Below, one piece after another: positions 36,123-44,747 of a stretch of DNA of 64,000 bases; the first letter of the stretch is position 1; each line of letters starts with the position of its first letter. The notes under the pieces are model-generated. The model did no database searches, had not been told where the DNA came from, and worked only from the letters and a program-made list of their open reading frames with translations. The stretch is from positions 372,001-436,000 of the forward strand of contig CAWKFA010000017.1 of NCBI GenBank assembly GCA_963848825.1, written 5' to 3'. This DNA comes from CAVVSQ01 sp963848825. GTDB lineage: Bacteria > Planctomycetota > Planctomycetia > Gemmatales > Gemmataceae. The translations under genes and the position numbers were made by a program.

Positions 36123-36614
36123 TGAACTTGCAAGCACCAAACGCATCCAAGAAACAGTTACACTCGTCGCTTCCACGGACGGAATAGTTTAAGTCGTCCC
36201 GTTCCAGGGTCGGACAACGTTCCTTCGATCATGACAGAGTGACCCAGAGTGGTTCTTAACTTGCATCGCCGTCTGGTCGTTCACAGACACGTAGACGCAA
36301 CGAACCCCAGGAGGGCCTTCCAGAGTCACTTCGGGGCCAGAAATCTCGGTTACCATCCCTCTTAACCAAATCCGGCCGCCGTATCTTTTGAGCGTTGCTT
36401 TGGCATCGTTTTCGAATTCCGTCAAGAGTTCCTTCGCGTCGGCTATTGGAACAGCGTCAGGGTCTTCCGCGGAATGAATCATTGGGAATCTGCCGTCGAC
36501 GATTGCCGGGCCGCCAGCGAAGGCGAACAGCAACAGAAGCAGCAGCATTCCCGCCGAAAAAACGATAGCCCTCTTACGGGTAATTCTGAAGAGGACCATA
36601 CAACGACCCGCCGC
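36026..36614. repeat. Duplicated integron-type cassette, copy B
   Basis: Counterpart of 34402-34981. After the shared CAACGACCCGCCGC the two copies diverge at once, copy A into AGAACATTG and copy B into CTAAGGACC, both of which are the left cores of the next sites. Confidence 0.8.
36158..36599 (-). CDS. OB-fold tRNA_anti-like protein, copy B with a frame break
   Basis: Nearly identical to the gene at 34532 for the first 115 residues (MVLFRITRKRAIVFSAGML...). One inserted base near 36258, relative to copy A, shifts the frame so the present product ends with a different tail at 36189. Bridging the shift restores the same end as copy A at 36158. It has an extra Leu-Leu in the membrane segment. 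Either a decaying second copy or one more indel of the type seen across the window. Confidence 0.6.
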
Positions 36615-36720
36615 CTAAGGACCAAGTTCACCCGCAAGGACCAAGTTCACCCGCCACGCCAACCAATTTTACCACACCGAACCAGCGCTGCCGTGGTCGG
36701 GTGCAACGACTGGTTAGGGC
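36613..36720. repeat. attC-like site following the DUF6882 cassette
   Basis: Left core GCCTAAG and right core GTTAGGGC. The left arm contains a direct 19-bp duplication (AAGGACCAAGTTCACCCGC twice). The right arm CGTGGTCGGGTGCAACGAC pairs with CACCCGCCACG. The gene's TAA stop lies inside the right core. Confidence 0.7.
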
Positions 36721-37271
36721 CTGCTGAGATTGATTTCTCCAAAGGTCATGTACACCAGGGCGGTGCCTGCGGGGCCGCGGTAAGCACCATTCGCCTTTCC
36801 CAGCCTCGCGGCGAGGGCGGTGAACTCCCAGGCATCGTCTTCAGAGCATTTAACAATCCGCTCTGTGAACTTGGATAGCCGATGCTTGTGGCCAAATTCT
36901 TTCGCGAGGCTCGCATGCTTCCGTAGTGGCTCGGCCACTGAAGGATGATCCCAGCCCCAGAGGAAAGTACCATCCTCTGTGTTATAGGTGCCGACGATCT
37001 GAAGGTCAGCTTCGGCGATTGTGCCGTCCGCAAAGGTGAATTTGATGCGACCAGTATCTTGATCGGCGGCCCAGTTCGCTTCTTCACCAAGGTGCCAACT
37101 GGCGGCATGTGCTGATGTTTGGGTGCGCAGCCCTTCAACACTCTGGTGAATGAACTGGTGGGAATCCACGGGGATCTCCTCTTGGTGGCTGGCGACGTTT
37201 GGTGTTGCCCCCGAATCTTTCGGGACGCATCCCACCGCGCCAATGACACTGAACGCCACGATGCGCACCAT
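36714..37271 (-). CDS. DUF6882-like protein
   Basis: From ATG 37271 (MVRIVAFSVIGAVGCVPK) about 185 residues; the longer frame to 37400 crosses the neighbouring attC-like site and is unlikely. The N-terminus is a short lipoprotein-like signal with VGC. The body carries VGTYNTEDGTFLWGWDHPSV and a C-terminal ANGAYRGPAGTALVYMTFG, the pattern I associate with DUF6882. Function is unknown; members are common in polymorphic-toxin or immunity contexts and as small orphan genes. The stop codon lies within the attC-like right core. Confidence 0.7.
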   Translation of the reverse strand: MVRIVAFSVIGAVGCVPKDSGATPNVASHQEEIPVDSHQFIHQSVEGLRTQTSAHAASWHLGEEANWAADQDTGRIKFTFADGTIAEADLQIVGTYNTEDGTFLWGWDHPSVAEPLRKHASLAKEFGHKHRLSKFTERIVKCSEDDAWEFTALAARLGKANGAYRGPAGTALVYMTFGEINLSRP

Positions 37272-37278
37272 GCGAAAG

Positions 37279-37372
37279 GCCCTAACGATGAAGCTCAGCG
37301 ACCCGGCACGCGGGACGTCATGATTGCAACCGCGATGCTCATGCCGGGTTCGCTGCAGCGCATGGTTAGGCC
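37279..37372. repeat. attC-like site following the 37.4-kb cassette
   Basis: Left core CCCTAAC and right core GTTAGGC (fits GTTRRRY). Arms GCTCAGCGA-CCCGGCA and its complement pair with one extrahelical base. The gene on its right stops 6 bp away. Confidence 0.82.
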
Positions 37373-37378
37373 GTTTCA

Positions 37379-37816
37379 TCAGCTCCAGAATTTCCACCAA
37401 GGCCGTGCTACAGTCGGCCGCGCTGTCGCCTTCCGGAGCGCTGCGGTGTTGGTGAAGCTGGAATCAACCAGCACTTTCATGTCCTCCTTCAGGGCGTGGG
37501 AATGCCCTACTCCGATCAGTCGGTTCTGCCAGGATTGATTGTTCTCGGTTATGAACTCCTGGTGGGCAGCTTGCACCATCCCCTCGACGTACTTCCTGCC
37601 GATACCGAGGCCCGCAAGCTGATCTACGATGATTGCGTGAATGTCCTCAACGTCCATGAAACAATGCACTCTCCCAATCCCAAATACGTAACCATACAGC
37701 GTGAAGCCGAATACCTGGCACATCATCTCGTCTTCAAGCTGCCAACGTGGATCGGATATCACTTGGTGGGTGAGCTCTTCCGCCTTGGCTTTGGCGTGTT
37801 GTTTTAGGTCAGGCAT
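37379..37816 (-). CDS. Hypothetical cassette protein with WWKFW tail
   Basis: Intact 145-residue protein, ATG 37816 (MPDLKQHAKAKAEEL). Mostly helical, with an aromatic central segment (FGFTLYGYVFGIGRVHCF) and a C-terminal Trp-rich end ARPWWKFWS. The N-terminal half is acidic and amphipathic. I do not recognise the family. It is the right-most clear cassette; immediately upstream (37826-37900) is another AACATTGTTATTG element similar to the one at 34984, possibly the left part of a further site belonging to the glycosidase gene. Confidence 0.6.
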   Translation of the reverse strand: MPDLKQHAKAKAEELTHQVISDPRWQLEDEMMCQVFGFTLYGYVFGIGRVHCFMDVEDIHAIIVDQLAGLGIGRKYVEGMVQAAHQEFITENNQSWQNRLIGVGHSHALKEDMKVLVDSSFTNTAALRKATARPTVARPWWKFWS

Positions 37817-38088
37817 AATGTGCGGCCGAACATTGTTATTGAACTGACCGGTCTGTTAGCACAACATCGTCCGGTCAGCGTATTTCCCAGTCAGGATATT
37901 GCGGCCCGGTAGCGCGAATACGGCGTGCCGGCCGGCCGATCTACCCCTTACAATACCTCAGCCATTAGAACCTTGCGGTGCATTAACGTCAACCGCCGTC
38001 CCGGGACGTGCATGTTTTCAGTTGCCGGCCCGAATGTTTTTCCGCATTTGCTTGTTCCCTGGCATGGTTGAATTCGCAACAGACCTTC

Positions 38089-38979
38089 TTATTCAGGTGC
38101 CGGCATCGCCCGGGCCCGGACTCCGAAGGAAGTCGCCACCGGACGTCCGCGGTCGTGCATAATCCCGGGGCGAACTCCCTGCGCCGCGCTGCTTATCACC
38201 ATGGCGCTCGAGCCACCGCCGTCAAGGAGCATGCCGGTTTTGGCGCCGAGGTCCGCCAGTTTTGTGAGGATAAGACGTGGCGAAATGTACTCGCCGACCG
38301 CCAAGTACAGTAGTTGTCGCTCGGCATCAATCGCCACCGCGGAGCGGGAATTCGGTACCGCGCCAAGTCCCGGCCAAATCTTGCCGTCCTGAAGGCCCAC
38401 GCCTTGCCCACCGATACCCCATAAAGCCTGCATGAGTTCGTCTTCGCCTGGCGGCTTGGAAGGTTTCAGATGGGGGACCAGGTGGTCGTCGAACCATAAG
38501 AGGTAGGTGTGCTCCCAAAAATGGCTGACCTTGTGATTGGCGACAACGGTTTCCACGGACCTGGCGAGGTCGCCGGAGCGGCGGATCCAATCCGACTCGG
38601 AGGTGAAAAGACAGGCGTTGACGACCACGGCCAGGCGTTCATCGTGAAGAACGTCGTTGGGGTACTTCAGTCGGTATTGCCAGCCCTGCGCGATGGCCGT
38701 TGGATCCAGAGGCGTGACATAAAGCTCGATGCCTGGAGTTGCCAGGGCAATGCGCAGCCAGTGCACCAGGCCGTGCCCTTCCGTCGTCGGTTCCAGGCGC
38801 TCGCAGCCGTAAGTAATTCCCTGAAAAATCTCCGTTGGTTCCTGGGGTTCGCGGCGCTGGCACCAACCTATTATGCCGAGGATTAGACAGCCAAGCGAGC
38901 TAACCAGGCCGAGACGCCTCGGCCATGTTCTTCCATTATGCGGTCGTGACGGGGGTGGCGGCGTAATTTCACACCTCAT
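38089..38979 (-). CDS. Phosphodiester glycosidase (NAGPA domain) family protein
   Basis: Intact 296-residue protein. An N-terminal membrane segment (LVSSLGCLILGIIGWC) precedes a NAGPA/exopolysaccharide-type domain: VVVNACLFT, an alternating core with SRSAVAIDAERQLLYLAVGE, and the hallmark GMLLDGGGSSAMVI with the following RPVATSFGV. The family removes GlcNAc from phosphodiesters (uncovering enzyme) in animals and acts on extracellular polysaccharides in bacteria. Predicted location: periplasm, anchored. The 3' end plus about 90 bp downstream exist in a second copy at 31303-31560, so the gene borders the cassette array. Confidence 0.85.
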   Translation of the reverse strand: MRCEITPPPPSRPHNGRTWPRRLGLVSSLGCLILGIIGWCQRREPQEPTEIFQGITYGCERLEPTTEGHGLVHWLRIALATPGIELYVTPLDPTAIAQGWQYRLKYPNDVLHDERLAVVVNACLFTSESDWIRRSGDLARSVETVVANHKVSHFWEHTYLLWFDDHLVPHLKPSKPPGEDELMQALWGIGGQGVGLQDGKIWPGLGAVPNSRSAVAIDAERQLLYLAVGEYISPRLILTKLADLGAKTGMLLDGGGSSAMVISSAAQGVRPGIMHDRGRPVATSFGVRARAMPAPE

Positions 38980-39931
38980 GTCCCACCGGCGGAGCCATCG
39001 CGTTCATAATCGAGCGCGGCGCGATGAACGTTCAATACCGCCAGTTAGAGTAATTTCCGTTCGACGAAACGGCACCATGGTACATATGTACAAAAAAGAC
39101 CGGTCTCACCGCGCTATGGGTTTGTCGTAATTCAAAGCACGGATTGCACATAAATCTGGCACTCTTTCAGACCGTAACGGGGTACCTTGGCATGTTGATT
39201 GGCGTCGATGTTGTCAGCCATAAACCCTTGCGAATAAATATTTTATCGAATACCTTGGTGGTTCGATTACAAATTTCTCATTACTTGGCGCATATCTTGC
39301 TGATCGTACTGGGCCTAGCTTTCTTTTCGAGGATGCCGGTTTTGCCATATTTCATCGCTTAACCTTCTGGCTGGTGGCGGCCGAGCCCGGATTTTATTCC
39401 AGCCCAGGGTGTTATTGCTTGTGCCGGAAGCTCGGCTCCAGTCGACACCGTCGATTTTTACTTATATGCGGTCGATCAAGGCCTTGAGGGGCGACGCAAG
39501 TTTTTCTCCTTCGTACGGCCAACCTATGGGACCCACCTGGCTAGCGCTGCAAGGATCGATATTTCGTCCCAAATTTTTACCAGCAACTGGTTTCAGGCAA
39601 ACAGGCGAATCGGGCAGATGCGAGGATGTTAAAAGGAACAGTGACTTTCGCGAATAAAAACTTGACAAGGCGATTATCCGAGATACACTAATTTCCTGCT
39701 TAGGTAATTAGACTCAAGGCCTGTTTGGATTGCGGTCGGATTGATCAGGATTGGTGCATGCTGTTTACATGGCAAGTAGGGCTCCGAGGGATTTGACGAA
39801 AAAGGCACTTTTTTCTTGACGGATCATGAATCTGTGTTAGACTGCGACCTTTGGGATATTTTGAAGGCCCGGTCGATTGAGATGCCGTAGAGGTTAATAC
39901 GGCGCAACGTAGTTGGAATGAGCGTTTTGCG
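38980..39931. other. 950-bp stretch without a supportable gene
   Basis: Three short open frames (about 70-85 codons) occur on the plus strand but lack ribosome-binding sites, conserved motifs or convincing composition; one (39144-39362) has a hydrophobic end. The AT content is higher than the surroundings. It is the leader region of the exopolysaccharide locus that begins at 39932 and may hold regulatory elements. Confidence 0.5.
39816..39843 (+). promoter_or_regulatory. Candidate promoter of the exopolysaccharide locus
   Basis: TTGACG (39816-39821), 16-base spacer, TAGACT (39838-39843), 89 nt upstream of the antiterminator start. Matches a sigma-70-type layout; not verified. Confidence 0.35.
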
Positions 39932-40504
39932 ATGCCAACCTTATCACTGGAACCCATGGTTTGTCCGGAATCTCTGTTCGACAGGGAGTCTGGTGTGGCA
40001 GACGAGGGGCGCTGGTGGGTTTTGCATGTAAAGCCTCGTTCGGAGAAGGCGCTGGCACGCCGATGTTTCGATCGGCAGGCTGGGTTCTTTTTGCCCCAAT
40101 ACCAGCGCAAGCGGCGGGGCCATGGTCGTGTTATCGAGTCTTACCTGCCTCTTTTTCCCGGTTATCTCTTTCTTTTCGGGGCGGAACACGATCGCTTGAT
40201 GGCCCTGGAGACCAACCTGGTTGTGAACGTTTTGCGGGTCCCGGATCAAAAGGTGCTGTTCGAGGACCTGCATAGAATCCATAAAGTAATTGAAAGCGGC
40301 TTGCCGGTGCTTCCTGAGGAGCGATTGCAGCCAGGAATGCCGGTAACCATCGTCGACGGCCCCTTGGTTGGATTGCAGGGGACGGTAATTCGCCGAAAGA
40401 ACAAGACGACCCTGACATTAAAAGTTTCCTTTTTGCATCAGGGTGCTTCGGTTGAATTGGAAAACTGGATGGTAGAACCCGTTCTGAGTCCACGAAGGGC
40501 CTAA
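39932..40504 (+). CDS. NusG-like transcription antiterminator (RfaH/UpxY type)
   Basis: Intact 190-residue NusG paralogue. The N-terminal NGN domain starts WWVLHVKPRSEKALARRCF and contains FLPQYQRKRRG and SYLPLFPGYLFLF, the classic RfaH/NusG F-P-G-Y strand. The C-terminal KOW domain reads PGMPVTIVDGPLVGLQGTVIRRKNKTTLTL. A short unrelated extension precedes the NGN domain. Position at the head of a long exopolysaccharide cluster is typical for specialised NusG factors that let RNA polymerase read through the whole operon. The housekeeping nusG would sit near secE and ribosomal genes, absent here. Confidence 0.88.
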   Translation: MPTLSLEPMVCPESLFDRESGVADEGRWWVLHVKPRSEKALARRCFDRQAGFFLPQYQRKRRGHGRVIESYLPLFPGYLFLFGAEHDRLMALETNLVVNVLRVPDQKVLFEDLHRIHKVIESGLPVLPEERLQPGMPVTIVDGPLVGLQGTVIRRKNKTTLTLKVSFLHQGASVELENWMVEPVLSPRRA

Positions 40505-40630
40505 AGGGGTTCCGTCTCTAAGCCTGGGTTGTTTTGTTGATTTTTGCCCAGGCTACATACGAGATTGAATTGCTTGGCTAGGAAAGCCCGCCTAATTCAG
40601 CGGAATGGCGTGAGCGTCGGACCTCGACAC

Positions 40631-40686
40631 GCCAGTCCCTGGTCGCTTGCAAGCCCGCGTTTTTTCTCTCCCATTGGGACTGGCGC
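40631..40686 (+). other. Inverted repeat in the leader of the exosortase gene
   Basis: GCCAGTCCC and GGGACTGGC (9 bp) flank about 36 bases including GCCCGCGTTTTTT. Lies in the 273-bp gap between the antiterminator and the exosortase. It could be a conditional terminator acted on by the NusG-like protein; that link is speculation. Confidence 0.35.
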
Positions 40687-40777
40687 GATCGTGCGGGCGA
40701 TAATCTCTTAATTTATTCACGGTTTGTAGAAGACATCTGCATCCCACGGGGACGGAGTCCGCGCGGTTATTAATAAA

Positions 40778-41731
40778 ATGCTAGCTTCACCAACGCTTAA
40801 AACGATGCCCAAATCGGCCGTGCCGACTGCCTGGGGCTACCGTTCCCTGGTCAACGGCACCATAGCGCTGGCGATGGGGATCATGGTGTGGTCCTATTGG
40901 CCCACCTTCGTTGAGCTGGCCGACGAATGGGCGAAAAACCCGCTCTATTCCCACGGCTATCTGGTGCCGGTTTTCGCCATCGCCTTGTTGTGGATTCGGC
41001 GCGATCAGCTCCCCAAAATGCCCTTGCAGCCAAGCTGGTGGGCCGTGCTCTTTCTGCTCATTGGAAGTGTCCTGCGTCTGGGTGCGGCCTTTTTTTATTA
41101 CGCCTGGCCCGACCGTGGTTCAATTTTGTTCATGATGTTCGCGGCTGCCCTGGCCGTGGGGGGATGGGCGGCGATTCGGTGGACCTGGCCGTCGATCCTC
41201 TTCCTGGTTTTCATGATTCCGTTCCCCGGATTTGTTGAAAACACGCTTATGCGGCCGCTGCAGCGCGTGGCGACGTTGGCCAGCACCAATGTGCTGCAAA
41301 CGCTTGGCTTCTTCGCGCAGGCGGATGGCAATGTCATCGTGCTGAGCGAGGTCGAGATGGGAATTGTCGAGGCTTGCAGCGGTTTGCGCATGCTTTCCGT
41401 GTTCGTGGCCTTGACGGTTGGCGCCTGTTTTGTGCTCCAGCGTCCGTTCTGGCAAAAAATGCTAATCGTGCTCAGCTCCTTGCCCATCGCCGTAATATGC
41501 AACGTGGTGCGCATCAGCTCGACGGGTATCCTTTTCGAGCTTGCCGACCACGATTTCGCTCATTTTGTTTTTCACGATGTCGCGGGTTGGCTCATGATGC
41601 CGTTGGCCCTGTTGCTGCTTTTGGTGGAACTTAAATTCCTCGATTTCATCTATCAGATTGAGCCGCTTGCCGCCAAACCGGAGGTTTCCGAGGTATCCCC
41701 GTTGCTTGGCCGAGGCCCTTCGGCCATTTAA
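40778..41731 (+). CDS. Exosortase (Xrt family transpeptidase)
   Basis: Intact 317-residue polytopic membrane protein with about eight helices. The catalytic triad of exosortases is visible: Cys in GIVEACSGLRML, Arg in CNVVRISSTGI and His in FVFHDVAGWLMM. An upstream conserved block reads NPLYSHGYLVP. The enzyme cleaves the C-terminal PEP-CTERM signal and transfers the protein to the cell surface or to exopolysaccharide. Subtype not assigned. A candidate substrate is encoded at 47812. The downstream EpsI-type gene at 44030 often occurs as part of the exosortase itself or next to it. Confidence 0.93.
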   Translation: MLASPTLKTMPKSAVPTAWGYRSLVNGTIALAMGIMVWSYWPTFVELADEWAKNPLYSHGYLVPVFAIALLWIRRDQLPKMPLQPSWWAVLFLLIGSVLRLGAAFFYYAWPDRGSILFMMFAAALAVGGWAAIRWTWPSILFLVFMIPFPGFVENTLMRPLQRVATLASTNVLQTLGFFAQADGNVIVLSEVEMGIVEACSGLRMLSVFVALTVGACFVLQRPFWQKMLIVLSSLPIAVICNVVRISSTGILFELADHDFAHFVFHDVAGWLMMPLALLLLLVELKFLDFIYQIEPLAAKPEVSEVSPLLGRGPSAI

Positions 41732-41792
41732 AGAATTCGGTGGCGCTCCCCTATCGCGCCCTTTATCAACTTTTTGAGAGAGGCTTTTGACA

Positions 41793-44015
41793 ATGTCTGA
41801 AAACCTTCAGCGCCGAGCCGAAGACCGCGGATTGGCGGTGGTACCCGTGGTCCACGAAGGTAGCAGGTCCGTAATCAAACAGCCTCGCTACACCATAACC
41901 TCGTCGAAGATGCGGGAGGCGCTGTTTTATCGCTGGCGGCTGGCGCTGCTGGTCGGCCTCATCATGGCGGGCATGGGTGGAGGCCTGGCCTGGATCACGT
42001 ATAAGCCGAAGTACACAGCCACCGCGCAGATGCGTATGTCCTCGAGCGAACAACGTCTGCTTCCGGGTGCTTTTCCCGAAGAAGGCGCCCGCTCGGGCCG
42101 CGAGGAAGAATTTCAAAAGACTCAGGCCTACATGGCCAAGAGCCGAAATGTCTTATCGACCGTCCTGTTAAAGGATCAAATCCGTGGGCTGGAAACCATT
42201 CGCAAGCAGGAAAACGCCAGTCTCTGGCTGGAAAGACAGTTGCAGACAGGATTTATTCCCGGCACCGACATCTTTCGTATTTCCTTGAGTGGCGACCATC
42301 CACAAGAAGTCGCGGATATCGTCAACATGGTAATGAATGTTTATCTCGACCAATTTGTGAATGTCGGGAAAAAGGTTCAGGCGGATCGATTTGAGAACAT
42401 TGAGAAAGTCATGGCGTCCAAGGAAGATACCATCCGGACGCACCGTGGCAGTCTGCGCCAGCTTGCGGAAATCCACAAGACCAGCGACACCCAGGCCCTG
42501 ACCCTCAAGCAGCGCATGGCCCTCGAAGAATACGGCTCGATGAAACGCGAATTATCAACTTTGGAAGCGGATCAGCGCCGCCTGGCCGCCACGCTCTCGG
42601 TGCAGCGCACGGAACTGAAAAACATGGAAAAGGACCCCAAGGTGGGGAGTGGGGAGAAGATCCCGGCGGAGGTGCTCGAAGAGTATTTGGACAATCACAT
42701 TCGCGTTCAGAAGGAGCAACATGAAGTCGCCCGTCTGGAAGCGCAGATCGAGCAATACAGCAAGCTGGTCACGGGCGCGAGTCTGCGCCTGAGTCAAATG
42801 GAAGCGGAGCTAAAAACCGCCCGCGACCTGGTGAAAAAGGTCAAGCTGGAGTTGCAGCCGGAAATCGAACTAAAACTATGGAACTCAATGCACCGGCAGC
42901 GAGTTAACGAGCTGAATGTTACGGAAGCGAAGTTGAAGGTGGTGATGGAGCAACAAGCCGCCGTGGCCATTCAGGTCGATGCACTGGGCAAGGAGGCGGC
43001 CAAGATTGGTATCGGCTCCTTCGAAATCGAAATCTGGCGTAGCCAAATTGAAGAGGCCGAAGCGGTTCTCAGAAAACTAAGGGCGGAAAAAGAACGACTT
43101 GAGATCGAGAAATTCAATAACAAGGAAATCGTCACCGCCCGCCTGGAGGCGGAAGTACCCACGGAAAACCAGGCATCCCTGGTGAAAACGGGTAGCCTTT
43201 ATTCTCTGGCCGGTCTGCTGCTCGGATTTTTCGGTGTCTCTTACATCGAGGCACGCGTTCACCGTATCCATGTTTCCAACGAAATTCATCGCGATCTGGG
43301 CATCCCCGCGCTTGGCGTGCTGCCTCTCCTGGCCCAGAAGCAGCAGCGTACTTATGGGCGAACCGAGCCCGCCAGTGAATCCCTGCCCGGCGTGATGTTC
43401 ACCGAAGCGGTGAACGGCCTCTGTGCACGGCTTCTTTGCGACGACCGCCTCAGCAAGAATGCCGCCATCATGGTGACCAGCGCCAATGAGCATGAGGGCA
43501 AGACGGTTCTCGCGACCCAATTAGCTACCGGGTTGGCTCGCTCGGGGCGGAAAACCTTGCTTATCGATGGCGATTTTCGCAACCCGCGCTGCCATCACCA
43601 GCTTGGCTTGCCCCTCGGGCCAGGCCTCAGCGAAGTTTTGCAGGGCGAGGCAGAGCTGGCGGATGCCTTGCAAACCATCCCCGACAGCGAGGCACGCATC
43701 TTGACCGGCGGGCTAAACCATCTCCAGGTCACCAAGTCGCTGCATAATGGCGAGTTTTTGGCTCTGCTGACGAAGCTTCGCAAAGAATTCGATTGCATCA
43801 TCTTCGATTCGGCACCTACTCTCGTCGTCGCCGATGGCCTGTTGATCGGCAAGCTTGTCAACGGTGTTATCCTGGTGATCCGACCCAAAGTCAGCAAAGC
43901 CCCGGACGTTTTCGCCGCCTACGAGCAGTTGACCAGCTTGAAGATTCGCATCCTGGGCACGGTCGTCAACGCCAACCCGGCGCAGCCCTCGAGCAGCTAC
44001 TACGCCCGCTCCTAA
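41793..44015 (+). CDS. Wzz/GNVR chain-length determinant fused to a BY-kinase ATPase
   Basis: Intact, about 740 residues from ATG 41793 (MSENLQRRAEDRG) with GAGAGAGG upstream. Residues about 35-70 are the first membrane helix region (LALLVGLIMAGMGGGLAW), followed by the Wzz periplasmic part and long coiled coils (about 190-460). The second membrane helix (LVKTGSLYSLAGLLLGFFG) is followed by the cytoplasmic tyrosine-kinase-like ATPase: Walker A SANEHEGKTVLATQLA, Walker A' LLIDGDFRNPR, Walker B CIIFDSAPTL. The Tyr cluster is only SSSYYARS, shorter than in Wzc. It regulates polymer length and export of the exopolysaccharide. Confidence 0.9.
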   Translation: MSENLQRRAEDRGLAVVPVVHEGSRSVIKQPRYTITSSKMREALFYRWRLALLVGLIMAGMGGGLAWITYKPKYTATAQMRMSSSEQRLLPGAFPEEGARSGREEEFQKTQAYMAKSRNVLSTVLLKDQIRGLETIRKQENASLWLERQLQTGFIPGTDIFRISLSGDHPQEVADIVNMVMNVYLDQFVNVGKKVQADRFENIEKVMASKEDTIRTHRGSLRQLAEIHKTSDTQALTLKQRMALEEYGSMKRELSTLEADQRRLAATLSVQRTELKNMEKDPKVGSGEKIPAEVLEEYLDNHIRVQKEQHEVARLEAQIEQYSKLVTGASLRLSQMEAELKTARDLVKKVKLELQPEIELKLWNSMHRQRVNELNVTEAKLKVVMEQQAAVAIQVDALGKEAAKIGIGSFEIEIWRSQIEEAEAVLRKLRAEKERLEIEKFNNKEIVTARLEAEVPTENQASLVKTGSLYSLAGLLLGFFGVSYIEARVHRIHVSNEIHRDLGIPALGVLPLLAQKQQRTYGRTEPASESLPGVMFTEAVNGLCARLLCDDRLSKNAAIMVTSANEHEGKTVLATQLATGLARSGRKTLLIDGDFRNPRCHHQLGLPLGPGLSEVLQGEAELADALQTIPDSEARILTGGLNHLQVTKSLHNGEFLALLTKLRKEFDCIIFDSAPTLVVADGLLIGKLVNGVILVIRPKVSKAPDVFAAYEQLTSLKIRILGTVVNANPAQPSSSYYARS

Positions 44016-44029
44016 TTTGATTGATCTCT

Positions 44030-44701
44030 ATGCTTGGTACCCGAAAGTTTATCCTCCTCGCTTGCGTCCTCCTGGCCACGCTCTTTGGCGTCGGCTTCGT
44101 GCACGGACTGTGGACCGATCGCTGGAGTGCCTTGAATACGACGGCCGAGATCCTTGAGCTGGAAAAGATGCCCCTCACGGTCGGCGATTGGGAGGGCAAG
44201 ACCGTACAGGAAGATGCCAACCGCCAGATTCTGCCGGACGCCCTTAACTACCTTCTACGCCGTTATGTCAACTACAAGGACGGCACCGTCGCCAGCGTCT
44301 TGCTTACCCGCGGCCGGCCCGGGCCCATGGTCATCAAGCACCTGCCCACGGAATGTTATCCGAGCAATGGCTACGAACTTGTCGGCCAGCCGAAACGCTT
44401 TCTTTCCCAGGCGCCCGGCGCCAGGGAGCCCGATGAGTTCTGGGTCGCGACCTTCAAGAAAACGAACGAGGTCGTTCCCTATAGCGTCCGTGTCTATTGG
44501 TCTTGGTCCGCGACCGGCCAATGGCAGACCCCCGTCCAGCCACGTTTGACGTTCGCCCCCTACTCGACGCTCTACCGCATGTATGTGGTTCGCACGCTTG
44601 CCAAGGAAGATGAGGAATTTGAAGGTGCCCCGGTGCACGATTTGATCAAGGAGCTGACCACCTCGTTACGTGGTTCTCTGTTTGCCTCGAACACTCCATG
44701 A
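44030..44701 (+). CDS. epsI: EpsI family protein
   Basis: About 223 residues from ATG 44030 (MLGTRKFILLACVLL), 14 nt after the preceding stop. One N-terminal membrane anchor is followed by the EpsI domain (DUF3485): MPLTVGDWEGK near residue 48, RRYVNYKDGTVASVLLTRGRPG, HLPTECYPSNGYEL with the conserved C-Y/P, and a final helix. EpsI is always linked with exosortase systems and exopolysaccharide production, but its biochemical role is unknown. Here it is separate from the exosortase but in the same run of genes. Confidence 0.88.
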   Translation: MLGTRKFILLACVLLATLFGVGFVHGLWTDRWSALNTTAEILELEKMPLTVGDWEGKTVQEDANRQILPDALNYLLRRYVNYKDGTVASVLLTRGRPGPMVIKHLPTECYPSNGYELVGQPKRFLSQAPGAREPDEFWVATFKKTNEVVPYSVRVYWSWSATGQWQTPVQPRLTFAPYSTLYRMYVVRTLAKEDEEFEGAPVHDLIKELTTSLRGSLFASNTP

Positions 44702-44747
44702 TCCCTCCTCTCGTCCGAAAGTCTCTGGTCCGCGAAAGGATGCCCCG

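Noticed and set aside
36014..36133. Short peptide-like frames through the attC-like sites (for example QPQNQQFHLTG)
   Set aside because: They arise from the inverted repeats and recur at each copy; not genes.
39144..39362. 72-codon hydrophobic frame in the leader of the exopolysaccharide locus
   Set aside because: No ribosome-binding site, no conserved motif, AT-rich surroundings; not distinguishable from chance.
31300..40500. Integron integrase gene near the cassette array
   Set aside because: No open frame in this region shows tyrosine-recombinase motifs (R...H-x-x-R...Y); the gap 38980-39931 holds only short unconvincing frames.
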